A stretch of DNA of 64,000 nt from Leptospira kirschneri serovar Cynopteri str. 3522 CT (GTDB lineage Bacteria > Spirochaetota > Leptospiria > Leptospirales > Leptospiraceae), in contig NZ_AHMN02000006.1 in the NCBI RefSeq assembly GCF_000243695.2, positions 1-64,000 on the forward strand, written 5' to 3'. The first letter of the stretch is position 1, and each line of letters starts with the position of its first letter. A program made the translations under genes and the position numbers. Shown piece after piece: positions 1-9,160 of this stretch. Below the pieces are notes generated by a model, which was not told where the DNA came from, ran no database searches, and saw nothing but the letters and a program-made list of their open reading frames with translations.

Positions 1-542
1 CTGGTTATGTAGTAGCCGGAATTTCAGCAGGGATCAAAGAAGAAGTAATATTCTATTTGATCGTATATTCATTTATGAGCTTAGGAGCGTTTGCAATCCT
101 CGCCTATTTGGAGGAAGGAACCAGACAAGTGACCTTCTTTTCCGTTCAATCCTTATCCGGAGTAAAACCTTTAACTGCAATAGCGATTAACATTTTCTTC
201 ATGTCTTTAGCGGGAGTTCCACCCTTTGGAGGATTTTGGGCAAAGTTATTCTTATTTCAAAAACTCGCAGAATCGGAAACACTCATGAATCGGATATTAC
301 TCATAGGTGGGGTAACCAATTCAGCATTAGCACTTTATTATTATCTAAGAATCGGGATCGCAACCTTTATGAGTAGTGACGAAGGGGAAATATCTCGAAA
401 TCACGCAGCTCCTTATAGCATAGGAGTAACTTCGGTCGTAGTCTTGTGCCTTTTAATGATTTCGGTAGGATGGTTTTTGCTAGTTCCAGGCAACTTACTA
501 GTGTTAGGCGATTTTAAATTATCGAGTTCCGTTTTTCATTGA
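1..542 (+). CDS. nuoN: NADH-quinone oxidoreductase subunit N (NuoN), C-terminal part, 5' end outside window
   Basis: The reading frame is open from base 3 and ends with TGA at 540-542, giving the last ~179 residues of a protein that begins before the window. NuoN is an antiporter-like proton-pumping membrane subunit of complex I. The visible part is a run of hydrophobic helices with the family signature SLAGVPPFGGFWAKLF, in which a Pro-Pro-hinged helix and a conserved Lys lie in the proton channel. It is normally the last gene of the nuo operon, which fits the repeat-filled intergenic DNA that follows. The TTG at 57 is an internal codon, not a start. Confidence 0.93.
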   Translation, partial: GYVVAGISAGIKEEVIFYLIVYSFMSLGAFAILAYLEEGTRQVTFFSVQSLSGVKPLTAIAINIFFMSLAGVPPFGGFWAKLFLFQKLAESETLMNRILLIGGVTNSALALYYYLRIGIATFMSSDEGEISRNHAAPYSIGVTSVVVLCLLMISVGWFLLVPGNLLVLGDFKLSSSVFH

Positions 543-700
543 ACTCAAAACAGATCATAAATTAACGTGAGTTCGACGTAAGAAAATTAGGGCGAATCCG
601 GCTTGCCTGTAGCAAAGTAGAATCGGGCTCTGGTCAATAAATTGCATAAAAGAAACGTAATACAATATTTCGACTTAGGTTTCAATTTCAAACGCGATCT

Positions 701-734
<34 letters not shown>

Positions 735-740
735 GAGAGA

Positions 741-1331
741 GCCATAACCAACCTCACAAGTATTTGGATCTCAATAGAGTTGTTGAAAAATTCCATAGTG
801 GCGATTAACAAAACTGCTTCAATTGCCGATTTGCATAAAATAGAAACAGATGGAGAATTAATTTTTCAACAACTCTAATATAAATCTGTCGGAATTACAA
901 CAAATCCTCTGTAAAACTGAGTTCCCACCCCACAACGCGATCCATAGAAAGCCATAACCAATCCCACAAGTATTTAGATTTCAATATAGATCTGTCGGAA
1001 TTACGACAAATCCTTTGTAAAACTGAGTTCCCATCCTACAACGCGATCCGTAGAGAGCCATAACCTTACCCACAAGTATATTAAATCTGTGGGAATTACG
1101 ACAAATCCTCTGTAAAACTGAGTTCCCACCCTTATTTTTGGGTGGGGGCAACTCAATGAATTGCTTCCCATGGGTCGCAATTCAGGTGGAGAAATTCGGA
1201 AGACTTTTCTCTATCAGAAAAACATGCTTTTTGCAAGTAAAAAGACTCATTCTTGTCGGAACACTTGAAAAATGTGCGTTTTTGAGCCTTATGATTCTAA
1301 AATCCTATTCAACTTGTGGGTAAGGTTATGG
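741..1331. repeat. Rep-D tandem array, three ~106-bp units, the last a full element
   Basis: The unit start GCCATAACC occurs at 741, 951 and 1057. The second interval is 106 bp; the first is 210 bp, which is 106 bp once the Rep-A insertion at 775-877 is subtracted. The last unit opens a full Rep-D with inverted termini CCATAACCTTACCCACAAGT (1058) and ACTTGTGGGTAAGGTTATGG (1312-1331). The interior of this full copy recurs nearly identically at 20072-20357, including a 61-codon open frame that I regard as non-coding. Confidence 0.75.
775..877. mobile_element. Rep-A copy 1 (MITE-like, 103 bp), inserted in Rep-D
   Basis: Termini are TAGAGTTGTTGAAAAATT and its inverse, with TA at both outer ends. 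It interrupts the Rep-D sequence ...TCAA/TATAAATCTG, which is intact in the neighbouring units at about 985 and 20105. Rep-A is seen eleven times in the window and carries no gene. TA at the ends is the pattern of Tc1/mariner-IS630 type elements, but that assignment is inference. Confidence 0.8.
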
Positions 1332-1423
1332 TAGAGAGCGTTGTGTTGAGTTAACGCTTTCGCAAAAAACGTTTTTCTTTAGTTTCAAACGTATCGAATC
1401 CTTTCGCGTTCATTGACGTTAGA

Positions 1424-1864
1424 TTATAAATGAATTTCATGAAGAAACATATGTCCATCCACCGGGTTTTCAAAGTAGACAGATCCTTTGATATATTCGT
1501 TTTTTGGAATAAACACTTTGAAATATTTCGGAGGTTTAAACCAAATCGGGTCATCAGCGCTCTGGTCAAAATACTTATATTTACTCGATTTCTTCTTCAC
1601 TTCCTTCAATTGATTCAACTCTTTAAATTCTTTTCTCCATTGGAAAGGCGCCTTGATTTCTAAAAATAAAGTGTGTTCGTGAGTAATATGAGGCGATTCC
1701 CAATATCTACCGTGAATTACCTCCAAATCTTTGGGCAAAGAACTATCGCCGGACCAATATAAATATGCGGAAACCGGATCGTTTGTATTGATTTCCTCAC
1801 AACCGTAGACGAATAGGCAGGGCATAATCCATAAAACTGCAATCCACGATATTCTTGTTTTCAT
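1424..1864 (-). CDS. Hypothetical lipoprotein
   Basis: 146 residues. The N-terminus is a lipoprotein signal: basic MKTR, a hydrophobic stretch, then LFVYGC with Cys22 as the predicted lipidation site (spirochaetal lipoboxes tolerate Tyr and Gly here). The mature part is rich in Lys, Trp and aromatic residues and has no motif I recognise. An AAGG Shine-Dalgarno lies 9 bases before the ATG. The gene just upstream (1918-2268) encodes a small membrane protein in the same direction with a 53-bp gap, so the two may be co-transcribed. Function unknown; an envelope location is the only supported inference. Confidence 0.7.
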   Translation of the reverse strand: MKTRISWIAVLWIMPCLFVYGCEEINTNDPVSAYLYWSGDSSLPKDLEVIHGRYWESPHITHEHTLFLEIKAPFQWRKEFKELNQLKEVKKKSSKYKYFDQSADDPIWFKPPKYFKVFIPKNEYIKGSVYFENPVDGHMFLHEIHL

Positions 1865-1917
1865 AGAGCTTTACCTTAATTCAAATATAACAAACCTTAC
1901 GATACTTTTGTCTTTGA

Positions 1918-2268
1918 TTACATTTTATGATTGATAAAATAAAGCCAAAGAAGAGCTGCCCAAAACCATAGAAAAGGAATATACAAAAAATATAATATAA
2001 CCTTGGGCCAATTTCTTTTTTTAAGAAAATTAAATAGAATAGACGCAAATATAAAACCTAAAGGCCATAGTATACCTACCCCAATCGTAGAAGGCCAAAC
2101 CCAATCGCCGAGTAAGGAATCAGGATGCGGAAATAAAAAACCGGCAACTGGGAAAATCAAATAATACAATCCAAGACCTAAGGCTCCCAGCGAAAAAAAT
2201 CCTAGAAATGCTAAGACTACAAAAATGAAGAAACTGATTTTAACGTTATAAGAAATAGAATTCCACAT
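1918..2268 (-). CDS. Small hypothetical membrane protein
   Basis: 116 residues with three or four hydrophobic segments (about residues 10-38, 52-75 and 90-112) separated by short charged loops, and a basic FLKKRNWPK loop before the last one. No family is recognised. No strong ribosome binding site precedes the ATG. It lies 53 bp upstream of a lipoprotein gene on the same strand. Coding is supported by a clean hydrophobic pattern and the absence of repeat sequence, but nothing points to a function. Confidence 0.55.
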   Translation of the reverse strand: MWNSISYNVKISFFIFVVLAFLGFFSLGALGLGLYYLIFPVAGFLFPHPDSLLGDWVWPSTIGVGILWPLGFIFASILFNFLKKRNWPKVILYFLYIPFLWFWAALLWLYFINHKM

Positions 2269-2531
2269 ACATATCTAATATCAAATAGCTTTTTCTTGAA
2301 AAGCAAATTTTACCATTCGATTATTTTACGATATAAACATACTTAAACTCGATTCTACTTTCAGTTGAGTTTCAAGTTTTTTATTGATAACCATATAACA
2401 GAGTCCCCTAATATTTTACACCCAAACAGATTTTTGCGATAAAAATCGCTGTATTTCTATTATAGAACTCCGAACCATTTTGAAAAATTCATTCAAGAAA
2501 AGATTTCGATCCAATCATCTAAATATCTCCT

Positions 2532-2623
2532 ATTACTGATCTCTATAAAATTGAGTACCGTAAATTTTATCACAAAACACTGATTCCATACAAAATATTA
2601 GGTACTTTATTATATAGTTATGA

Positions 2624-2627
<4 letters not shown>
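2532..2627. mobile_element. Rep-B copy 1 (~95 bp)
   Basis: Begins ATTACTGATCTCTATAAAAT and ends TATAGTTATGAATAA; the two ends are imperfect inverted repeats. The core CAAAACACTGATTCCAT is shared by all Rep-B copies. There is no coding capacity. A Rep-C element starts within its last bases. Confidence 0.75.
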
Positions 2628-2867
<240 letters not shown>

Positions 2868-3372
2868 TTAGTTACTTTATCATATAGTTCTAAGTAATAG
2901 TTTTTTCGAAGCAGATTCAAACCCTAGTTCCCGATATTATTTTTATGTATCAAAATAATAGTAAAAAAGCAAAAGAAGAAAATCAAAGATTCCATTTATA
3001 GAATAAAATTAGATAAAACCTCACAAATTTAAACTTTAAAAAATGAGAGCCAATTTATAAAGTTTTATCTAGAATCAATATTGATAAGCGGCATTAAAAT
3101 TCAATACCTTCAGATTTATATAAACGAAACATACAATTCTAAAATTAACCAAAATAGAACAATGAACGTTTCAGAAGCTCAAGTATTAGATTTCTAAAAA
3201 TAAAACCAAAGATTGAAACAGAAAATCCATTCTCATTTTCTTATACTCAGGGAATTGATTCTGCCAAATCTAAAAACATAAAGTTATAGATAAATAACTA
3301 TGAGAAGAATTTTAAGAGATTGTCAAGTCACGGAGATTTAAAAGTCTGTGATTCTATCTAAAGGAGAAAAAA

Positions 3373-3849
<477 letters not shown>

Positions 3850-3982
3850 GAATCTAAAATTGAAATTGATTTATCGGTTTCAAATAATTCCCACATTTAA
3901 AGAGGAACTAAATCGACAAGATAAAAATTAAAAAAACATTATATTATAAGAATATAAAATAACGATACTGGATTAAAAAAAT

Positions 3983-3996
3983 CTAACACGTGTTAG
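3983..3996 (-). terminator. Intrinsic terminator of the sigma/FecR operon
   Basis: CTAACACGTGTTAG is a perfect palindrome (5-bp stem, ACGT loop), followed on the minus strand by ATTTTTTT. It overlaps the stop codon of the FecR gene. Confidence 0.65.
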
Positions 3997-5044
3997 TTCT
4001 TAGGCTGAACAAGTTCTAATTCGATGATCTCCTCTTTTTCAATTTCTTTAATATTCCCTTCTTTATCTTTAAGAATATAGAATCTTTCGGTTTCTTCGAT
4101 TGTTCCGGAAAAAACTTGTTTGTTTTTAAGAGTGATACGATATATAGGAAATAGATTCTCCTCAATATCGGATTTGATTAAAGAATCCGTTTCCCGATCG
4201 TGATGGGTAAAGTTTTCATTTAAGACCTTTTTAGAATTTTCCGAAAGCGCTTGGTATTTTGTAAATTCTTTCGGCTCAATTTTTATAATTTCTATTTCCC
4301 GCCCAGCGGATTGAATTGAACTCTCAGAAGATCCGTCCTTGAGAACCGAATAACCTGGCAAAATATCCACTTTCGACTTTGTAGAATCGACTCGTATAGC
4401 TCCTTCCAAAACCATAATTTGATATTTTTTAGAATGTGGATCTGCGATCAAAACGAGAGTTGTTCCCAAAAGTTCGGAAGATAAAGTATCTACTTTCGAC
4501 CGAATTTTTAAAGATATTTTTTTTTGTTCGTAGTGAACAGAACTTTTCCAGAACTCAAACTTAGATTTACTTCATCTCCTTTTTTAGAAGCTGAAAAAAT
4601 GGATTCTGGTAAAATTCTCAACGTTAGTCCTAATTCACCCGAAATTGTATAATCACAGTAAGAATCCTTGCCCGATTTCAGAATAATGTTTTCTTTATTC
4701 ATGGAAACGTTACACTGACCGGTAGTTACTGATTTTGTAATTTCAAACTCGTTTTGTTCCGAAGAAAAAAATCTGAAATAAAAAGCCAGAGCTGAAAGTA
4801 AAAAAACACAAGCAGCAGCTAATAATGAATTTCTAATATAGAAAGTTCTACTTTCATTTTCACCGGATCCCAACTTTAGATTCATTTCTAAATGTCCGAT
4901 TTTATTTTTTAATTTCATCAACTCAAAGAATTCTTTTCTAGATTTTGGATCCGATAAAAATTCACTGAGTTCTAGTCGTGTCATTTCGTTTGAAATCGCT
5001 CGTTCCATATTTGACCTTCGATTTGAATCTGAATTAGGTTCCAT
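3993..5044 (-). pseudogene. FecR-like membrane anti-sigma regulator, split by a frameshift
   Basis: Two frames belong together. The first (5044-4508, 178 codons, strong AGGAG site) encodes a charged cytoplasmic part, a membrane helix at about residues 69-93 and the start of a FecR-type domain, ending [14 protein letters not shown]. The second (open to 3993) continues the fold: [15 protein letters not shown], then a 'GAIRV' strand and a C-terminal [16 protein letters not shown] segment. They are joined by a run of nine A on the coding strand at 4517-4525; ten A would restore one ~350-residue protein. FecR proteins sense envelope signals and control the adjacent ECF sigma factor. The lesion may be a real null allele, slippage-controlled expression or a homopolymer sequencing error. 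Confidence 0.75.
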
Positions 5045-5054
5045 ATTTTATCTC

Positions 5055-5600
<546 letters not shown>

Positions 5601-5760
5601 ATATTCAATAACGAGCTGACTTTCCAAAAAGTGTCATAAAAATCAAAAAAAAATTCCAATGTCCGCGACGTTTCAAAAATTTTTCCAATTTAAATTCCTC
5701 ACGATCAAAAAATCTAGAATTGTAAAATCGAATATTTTAAGCCAAAACAAGTCACTTTTT

Positions 5761-6549
5761 ATGAAAGGTGTATCATTTGTTTTCATATGGATTTCTCTTT
5801 TTACAAATTTAGATGCGAAGTCGATTCTACTTAAAAACGGTAGGACGATCAATAATGTAAGCGTTAAAACCGTTTCCAACGGTTTTGAAATTACTCATAA
5901 AAGTGGAAAGGTAGAAAAAATTCCTCTTACAGAAGTACAAAAAGTTTTTATCTCCGATCGAGCACCGATTCCAGTCAAAAACCAAGAAACTGTAAAAAAT
6001 CAAGAGACCGCAAAAACGAACTCAGTTCCTAATTTAGAAACCGTAAAAGAAGAAAATATCCCGAAAAATCGAGAAAAAAAGTCAGGGGTTAAAGTTTTTG
6101 CAGAAGGATTAATACCAGGCTGGTCTAGATTACTTAGAAATGATTCTTATTATGTAAAAGGATTAGGGGTCTTTTTCGTTTTTGCGGAACTATTCTTTGT
6201 CTATAAAAGTTATATATATTTAAGTCCTGTAAAACAAGCAATTGAAACAAACCAACCGGCTACTCCTTTGGACTTAATCGCGATTATATCAGGAGATCAA
6301 AATTTAATGAATATAGCTGCTTTTTATAGCCTGTATGAAAAATCTAGCCAAGTTGTACTTTCGGATGGTCAACTGTTAACTAAGGACCGTTATACTTTTG
6401 AAAAAGAAGGATTTACTCGTGGTCTTATTTTGATTTTAATTTTAGACGCGTTCTTAGGGTATAAATTCGAAAACTGGGAAATTGTGCCTAACGTAAACGT
6501 TTCTTATCGAGATAAAGAAGTTTCAGGTGGTGTGACCATTCGGTTTTGA
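5761..6549 (+). CDS. Exported/membrane protein of unknown function, divergent from the ECF sigma factor
   Basis: I place the start at the ATG of a signal peptide (MKGVSFVFIWISLFTNLDA), giving 262 residues; an in-frame ATG at 5659 would add 34 residues without signal character. After the signal comes a short SILLKNGRTIN...VEKIPLTEVQKVF block resembling the C-terminus of the neighbouring FecR protein, a Lys/Asn-rich spacer, then GLIPGWSRLLRNDSYYVKG with a membrane helix (~residues 138-158), and a second hydrophobic stretch (GLILILILDAFLGYK). The GLiPGwgql-type motif is common in DUF5683-like membrane proteins. Neither start has a clear ribosome site. Its divergent position suggests it may be a target of the sigma module. 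Confidence 0.65.
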   Translation: MKGVSFVFIWISLFTNLDAKSILLKNGRTINNVSVKTVSNGFEITHKSGKVEKIPLTEVQKVFISDRAPIPVKNQETVKNQETAKTNSVPNLETVKEENIPKNREKKSGVKVFAEGLIPGWSRLLRNDSYYVKGLGVFFVFAELFFVYKSYIYLSPVKQAIETNQPATPLDLIAIISGDQNLMNIAAFYSLYEKSSQVVLSDGQLLTKDRYTFEKEGFTRGLILILILDAFLGYKFENWEIVPNVNVSYRDKEVSGGVTIRF

Positions 6550-6843
6550 TTTGTTCTTTAAGAAACCTTTACAATAAAGTGAATTCAAGTTCCTAAACAA
6601 CTTGAATTCCGCCTAAGAGATTTATTTTATAAAAACCCGATTTTTCCATAAAAAATAAACGTGGGAACTACCACCAATCGAATTACAAAAAATAAATATT
6701 CAAAATCTATAATTCTATTTAAAACTTTGGGAACCCAAACCACAGTTAAAAATTCAAAGATGATTGATTTTAGAGATTTACAACAAGTTCAAAATCTCTC
6801 AGGTAAATACCATTCCAATCTTTCAAAAGTTCGAAAGGCTCGA

Positions 6844-7621
6844 CTATTCCCCTCCTCCTTCAAAATCGATTTCACAATTAGGAAGAAGTTTTACGACCTT
6901 TTCTTTTTCTTTTGAAGAAAGTGGATTAGAATCCAACTCCAATCTTTGTAAATTTTTCAGCTGCCCGATTTCTTTGGGCAGATTTGTAAGTTGATTGTTT
7001 CCTAATTCCAATCTTTGTAAGTTTTTAAGTTGTCCGATTTCTTTAGGAAGAGTAGTCAATCGATTGTTTTTTAAAGACAACCACCGTAAATTTTTAAGTT
7101 TATCAATTTCTTTAGGAAGACTTGTAAATTGATTTTCACTTAAATACAATTCTTGCAAATTTTGAAGTTGTAAAACTTCCGTTGGCAAAATTGTGATTTG
7201 ATTACGATCTAAAACCAAATCCCTCAAATTTTGAAGTTGTAGAATCTCTTTCGGGATCGAAACGAGTTGGTTTTCGCTCAAATTCAACTTTTGTAAATTC
7301 TTTAGTTGTAAAGCTTCTCCAGGAACATTCTTGAAACGATTATTTTCCAAAATTAACTCTTTGAGTTCTTGAAGTCCTTCTATCTCTTTAGGTAAAGAAA
7401 CAATTTGATTATGGTCCAATTTTAAAATTTGTAAATTGCCCGATTTCTTTGGGAAATGAAGTTAAATTTTGAAAACTCAAATCTAAAACGCGAACGTTTG
7501 ATGAATTTTGAAGTGCTTTTGTTAAATTTTTATAAGGTTTTTGTATTTCTTCCGATTGTATCTCGAAAATAGAACAAAAGAAAATTATAACTTTTAGGAT
7601 ATTTGTGGATTTATAACTCAT
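6844..7621 (-). pseudogene. Leucine-rich-repeat protein, frameshifted near the N-terminus
   Basis: The first frame (7621-7409) encodes a signal-like N-terminus (ILKVIIFFCSIFEI) and the first LRR (VRVLDLSFQNLTSFPKEIGQ), then runs out of frame at FTNFKIGP. The second frame (to 6844) encodes seven or eight 23-residue repeats of the pattern LQNLQ-LxLxxNQLxxLPKEIxQ and a C-terminal cap. Continuity requires ACAAATTT twice in tandem where one copy is present (about 7427-7434), i.e. an 8-bp deletion by slippage. Pathogenic leptospires carry many such exported LRR proteins, some of which bind host ligands. The inferred ancestral sequence follows the repeat consensus (TNLQILKLDHNQI) but cannot be proven from one strain. 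Confidence 0.8.
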
Positions 7622-9160
7622 GTATCTATATTCCTTGTTTTAAATTTAAAGTCAGTCCTGACATGTTCCCTAAATTAAGAATCATTGCAATATGTAAAAT
7701 CCACTTAAGTAAAACATCTTAAATATTTTTTGAAAGAATAAATCTCTTAGAAAATTTATGTGAACTTTTTGAATTAGTTCTCATAAATTACGTAACTTTT
7801 GACTGCCCTGATTTTTAGGGGCCATTAGCAAATGTTAAATTTCCTCTTTAAACAGACAGAATTGAATATTCCTCACAGACTATAAAGCCTTATCGAGTTG
7901 TAGATAGATGTGAGTTGAGAGATAAAACTTTAGGCATATCTTATAAAAATCAGTAATATACACTTTGGAACTATTTTACTTACTACCAAAGTCTTTTAAG
8001 TTTCACTGATAATGCTATAACAAAGTATAAAATATTTTATACTCAAATAAAAATTTGCGTATTTTATTCTATAGTTATAGTAGAATAAATTTTTAGTTTG
8101 AATTTTTGCATGAAATACGTTTTCTCCGTTTAGATAATTTCTCTTAAACATAAATTTGTACAAGAGGAAACATAAACTCAGAGTAACAACTCTAAGATCT
8201 AAATCTTATATCCAATCTTTATTAAGTGATACTCACCATATTAAAATCCAATTTATAGATTTCTAAAAGTTATTTATTACCAACTTATCACTACCTTCGC
8301 CGATTTCTTTTAAGTTTCTACAAACTTAGTTCATTTTCTATAAATTCAAATTTATTAAAAACTTTTTACTAATCAAAGTAAACCGTTATGCGATATTTAA
8401 ATTATTTTTGAGATAAATTTTAAAAAAAATCAAAAACATCTTTTATAAAAGAAATCTATTCAATGAGTATCGCATAATACTAATTTTACGAATAAATTAA
8501 ATCTTATAACAAACGAGACTTACTTATTTTAATTAATAAATAATTTAACGTTAATTTTTAAATTTATCAAAAACTTTCTACTAATCAAAGAAACCGTTAT
8601 GCGATATTTAAATTATTTTTGAGATAAATTTTAAAAAAAATCAAAAACATCTTTTATAAAAGAAATCTATTCAATGAGTATCGCATAATACTAATTTTAC
8701 GAATAAATTAAATCTCATAACAAACGAAACTCACTTATTTTAATTAATAAATAATTTAACGTTAATTTTTAAATTTATCAAAAACTTTCTACTAATCAAA
8801 GAAACCGTTATGCGATACTTAGATTATTTTTGAGATAAATTTTAAAAAAAAATCAAAAATATCTTTTATAAAAAAAATTTATTCAATGAGTATCGCATAA
8901 TATTGATTTTACGAATAAATTAAATCTCACAATAAATGAGGCTAACTTTTTTTAATTGAGAAATAATATAACGTTAATTTTCAAATTTATTTTTAAACAC
9001 TCATAACGAATGATCAAAGACGCATAACGTTATTACTTAAAATGAATATTTAAGGAATGAATTTTATAAAACTTTTTATAAAAAAATTTTTTCTTTTATA
9101 AAAAGATAATAATTTTATTCACGGAAAATATAAAAAATTTAAAAGGAAAAGAATACAAAA
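7622..9160. other. AT-rich intergenic region upstream of colA
   Basis: No credible coding frame on either strand. 7622-8340 is AT-rich without recognised repeats. 8348-8998 is a tandem array of 211-bp units. From 9000 to the colA ribosome site (AAAAGGAAAAG at about 9140) lies ~150 bp that should hold the colA promoter. Confidence 0.7.
8348..8998. repeat. Three tandem 211-bp repeats, each with a TTATGCGATA / TATCGCATAA inverted pair
   Basis: The landmark AAACCGTTATGCGAT occurs at 8380, 8591 and 8802, exactly 211 bp apart each time. Copies 1 and 2 differ at only a few bases; copy 3 is more diverged and degrades after about 8985. Within each unit GTTATGCGATA near the start and TATCGCATAATA about 90 bp later form an inverted pair, so the array offers six similar half-sites. 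A further GCATAACG lies at about 9021. The array lies 160-800 bp before colA and carries no open frame. Confidence 0.9.

Noticed and set aside
775..877. Rep-A inverted repeats as transcription terminators
   Set aside because: Found nested in other repeats and not consistently at gene ends; the TIR plus TA pattern fits mobile elements better.
1138..1323. 61-codon open frame, repeated identically at 20165-20350
   Set aside because: It lies wholly within Rep-D and is identical because the element is duplicated. No ribosome site or family; treated as non-coding.
6661..6994. Plus-strand frames of 76-84 codons opposite the LRR gene end
   Set aside because: Antisense to leucine-rich repeats, whose composition keeps the opposite strand open by chance.
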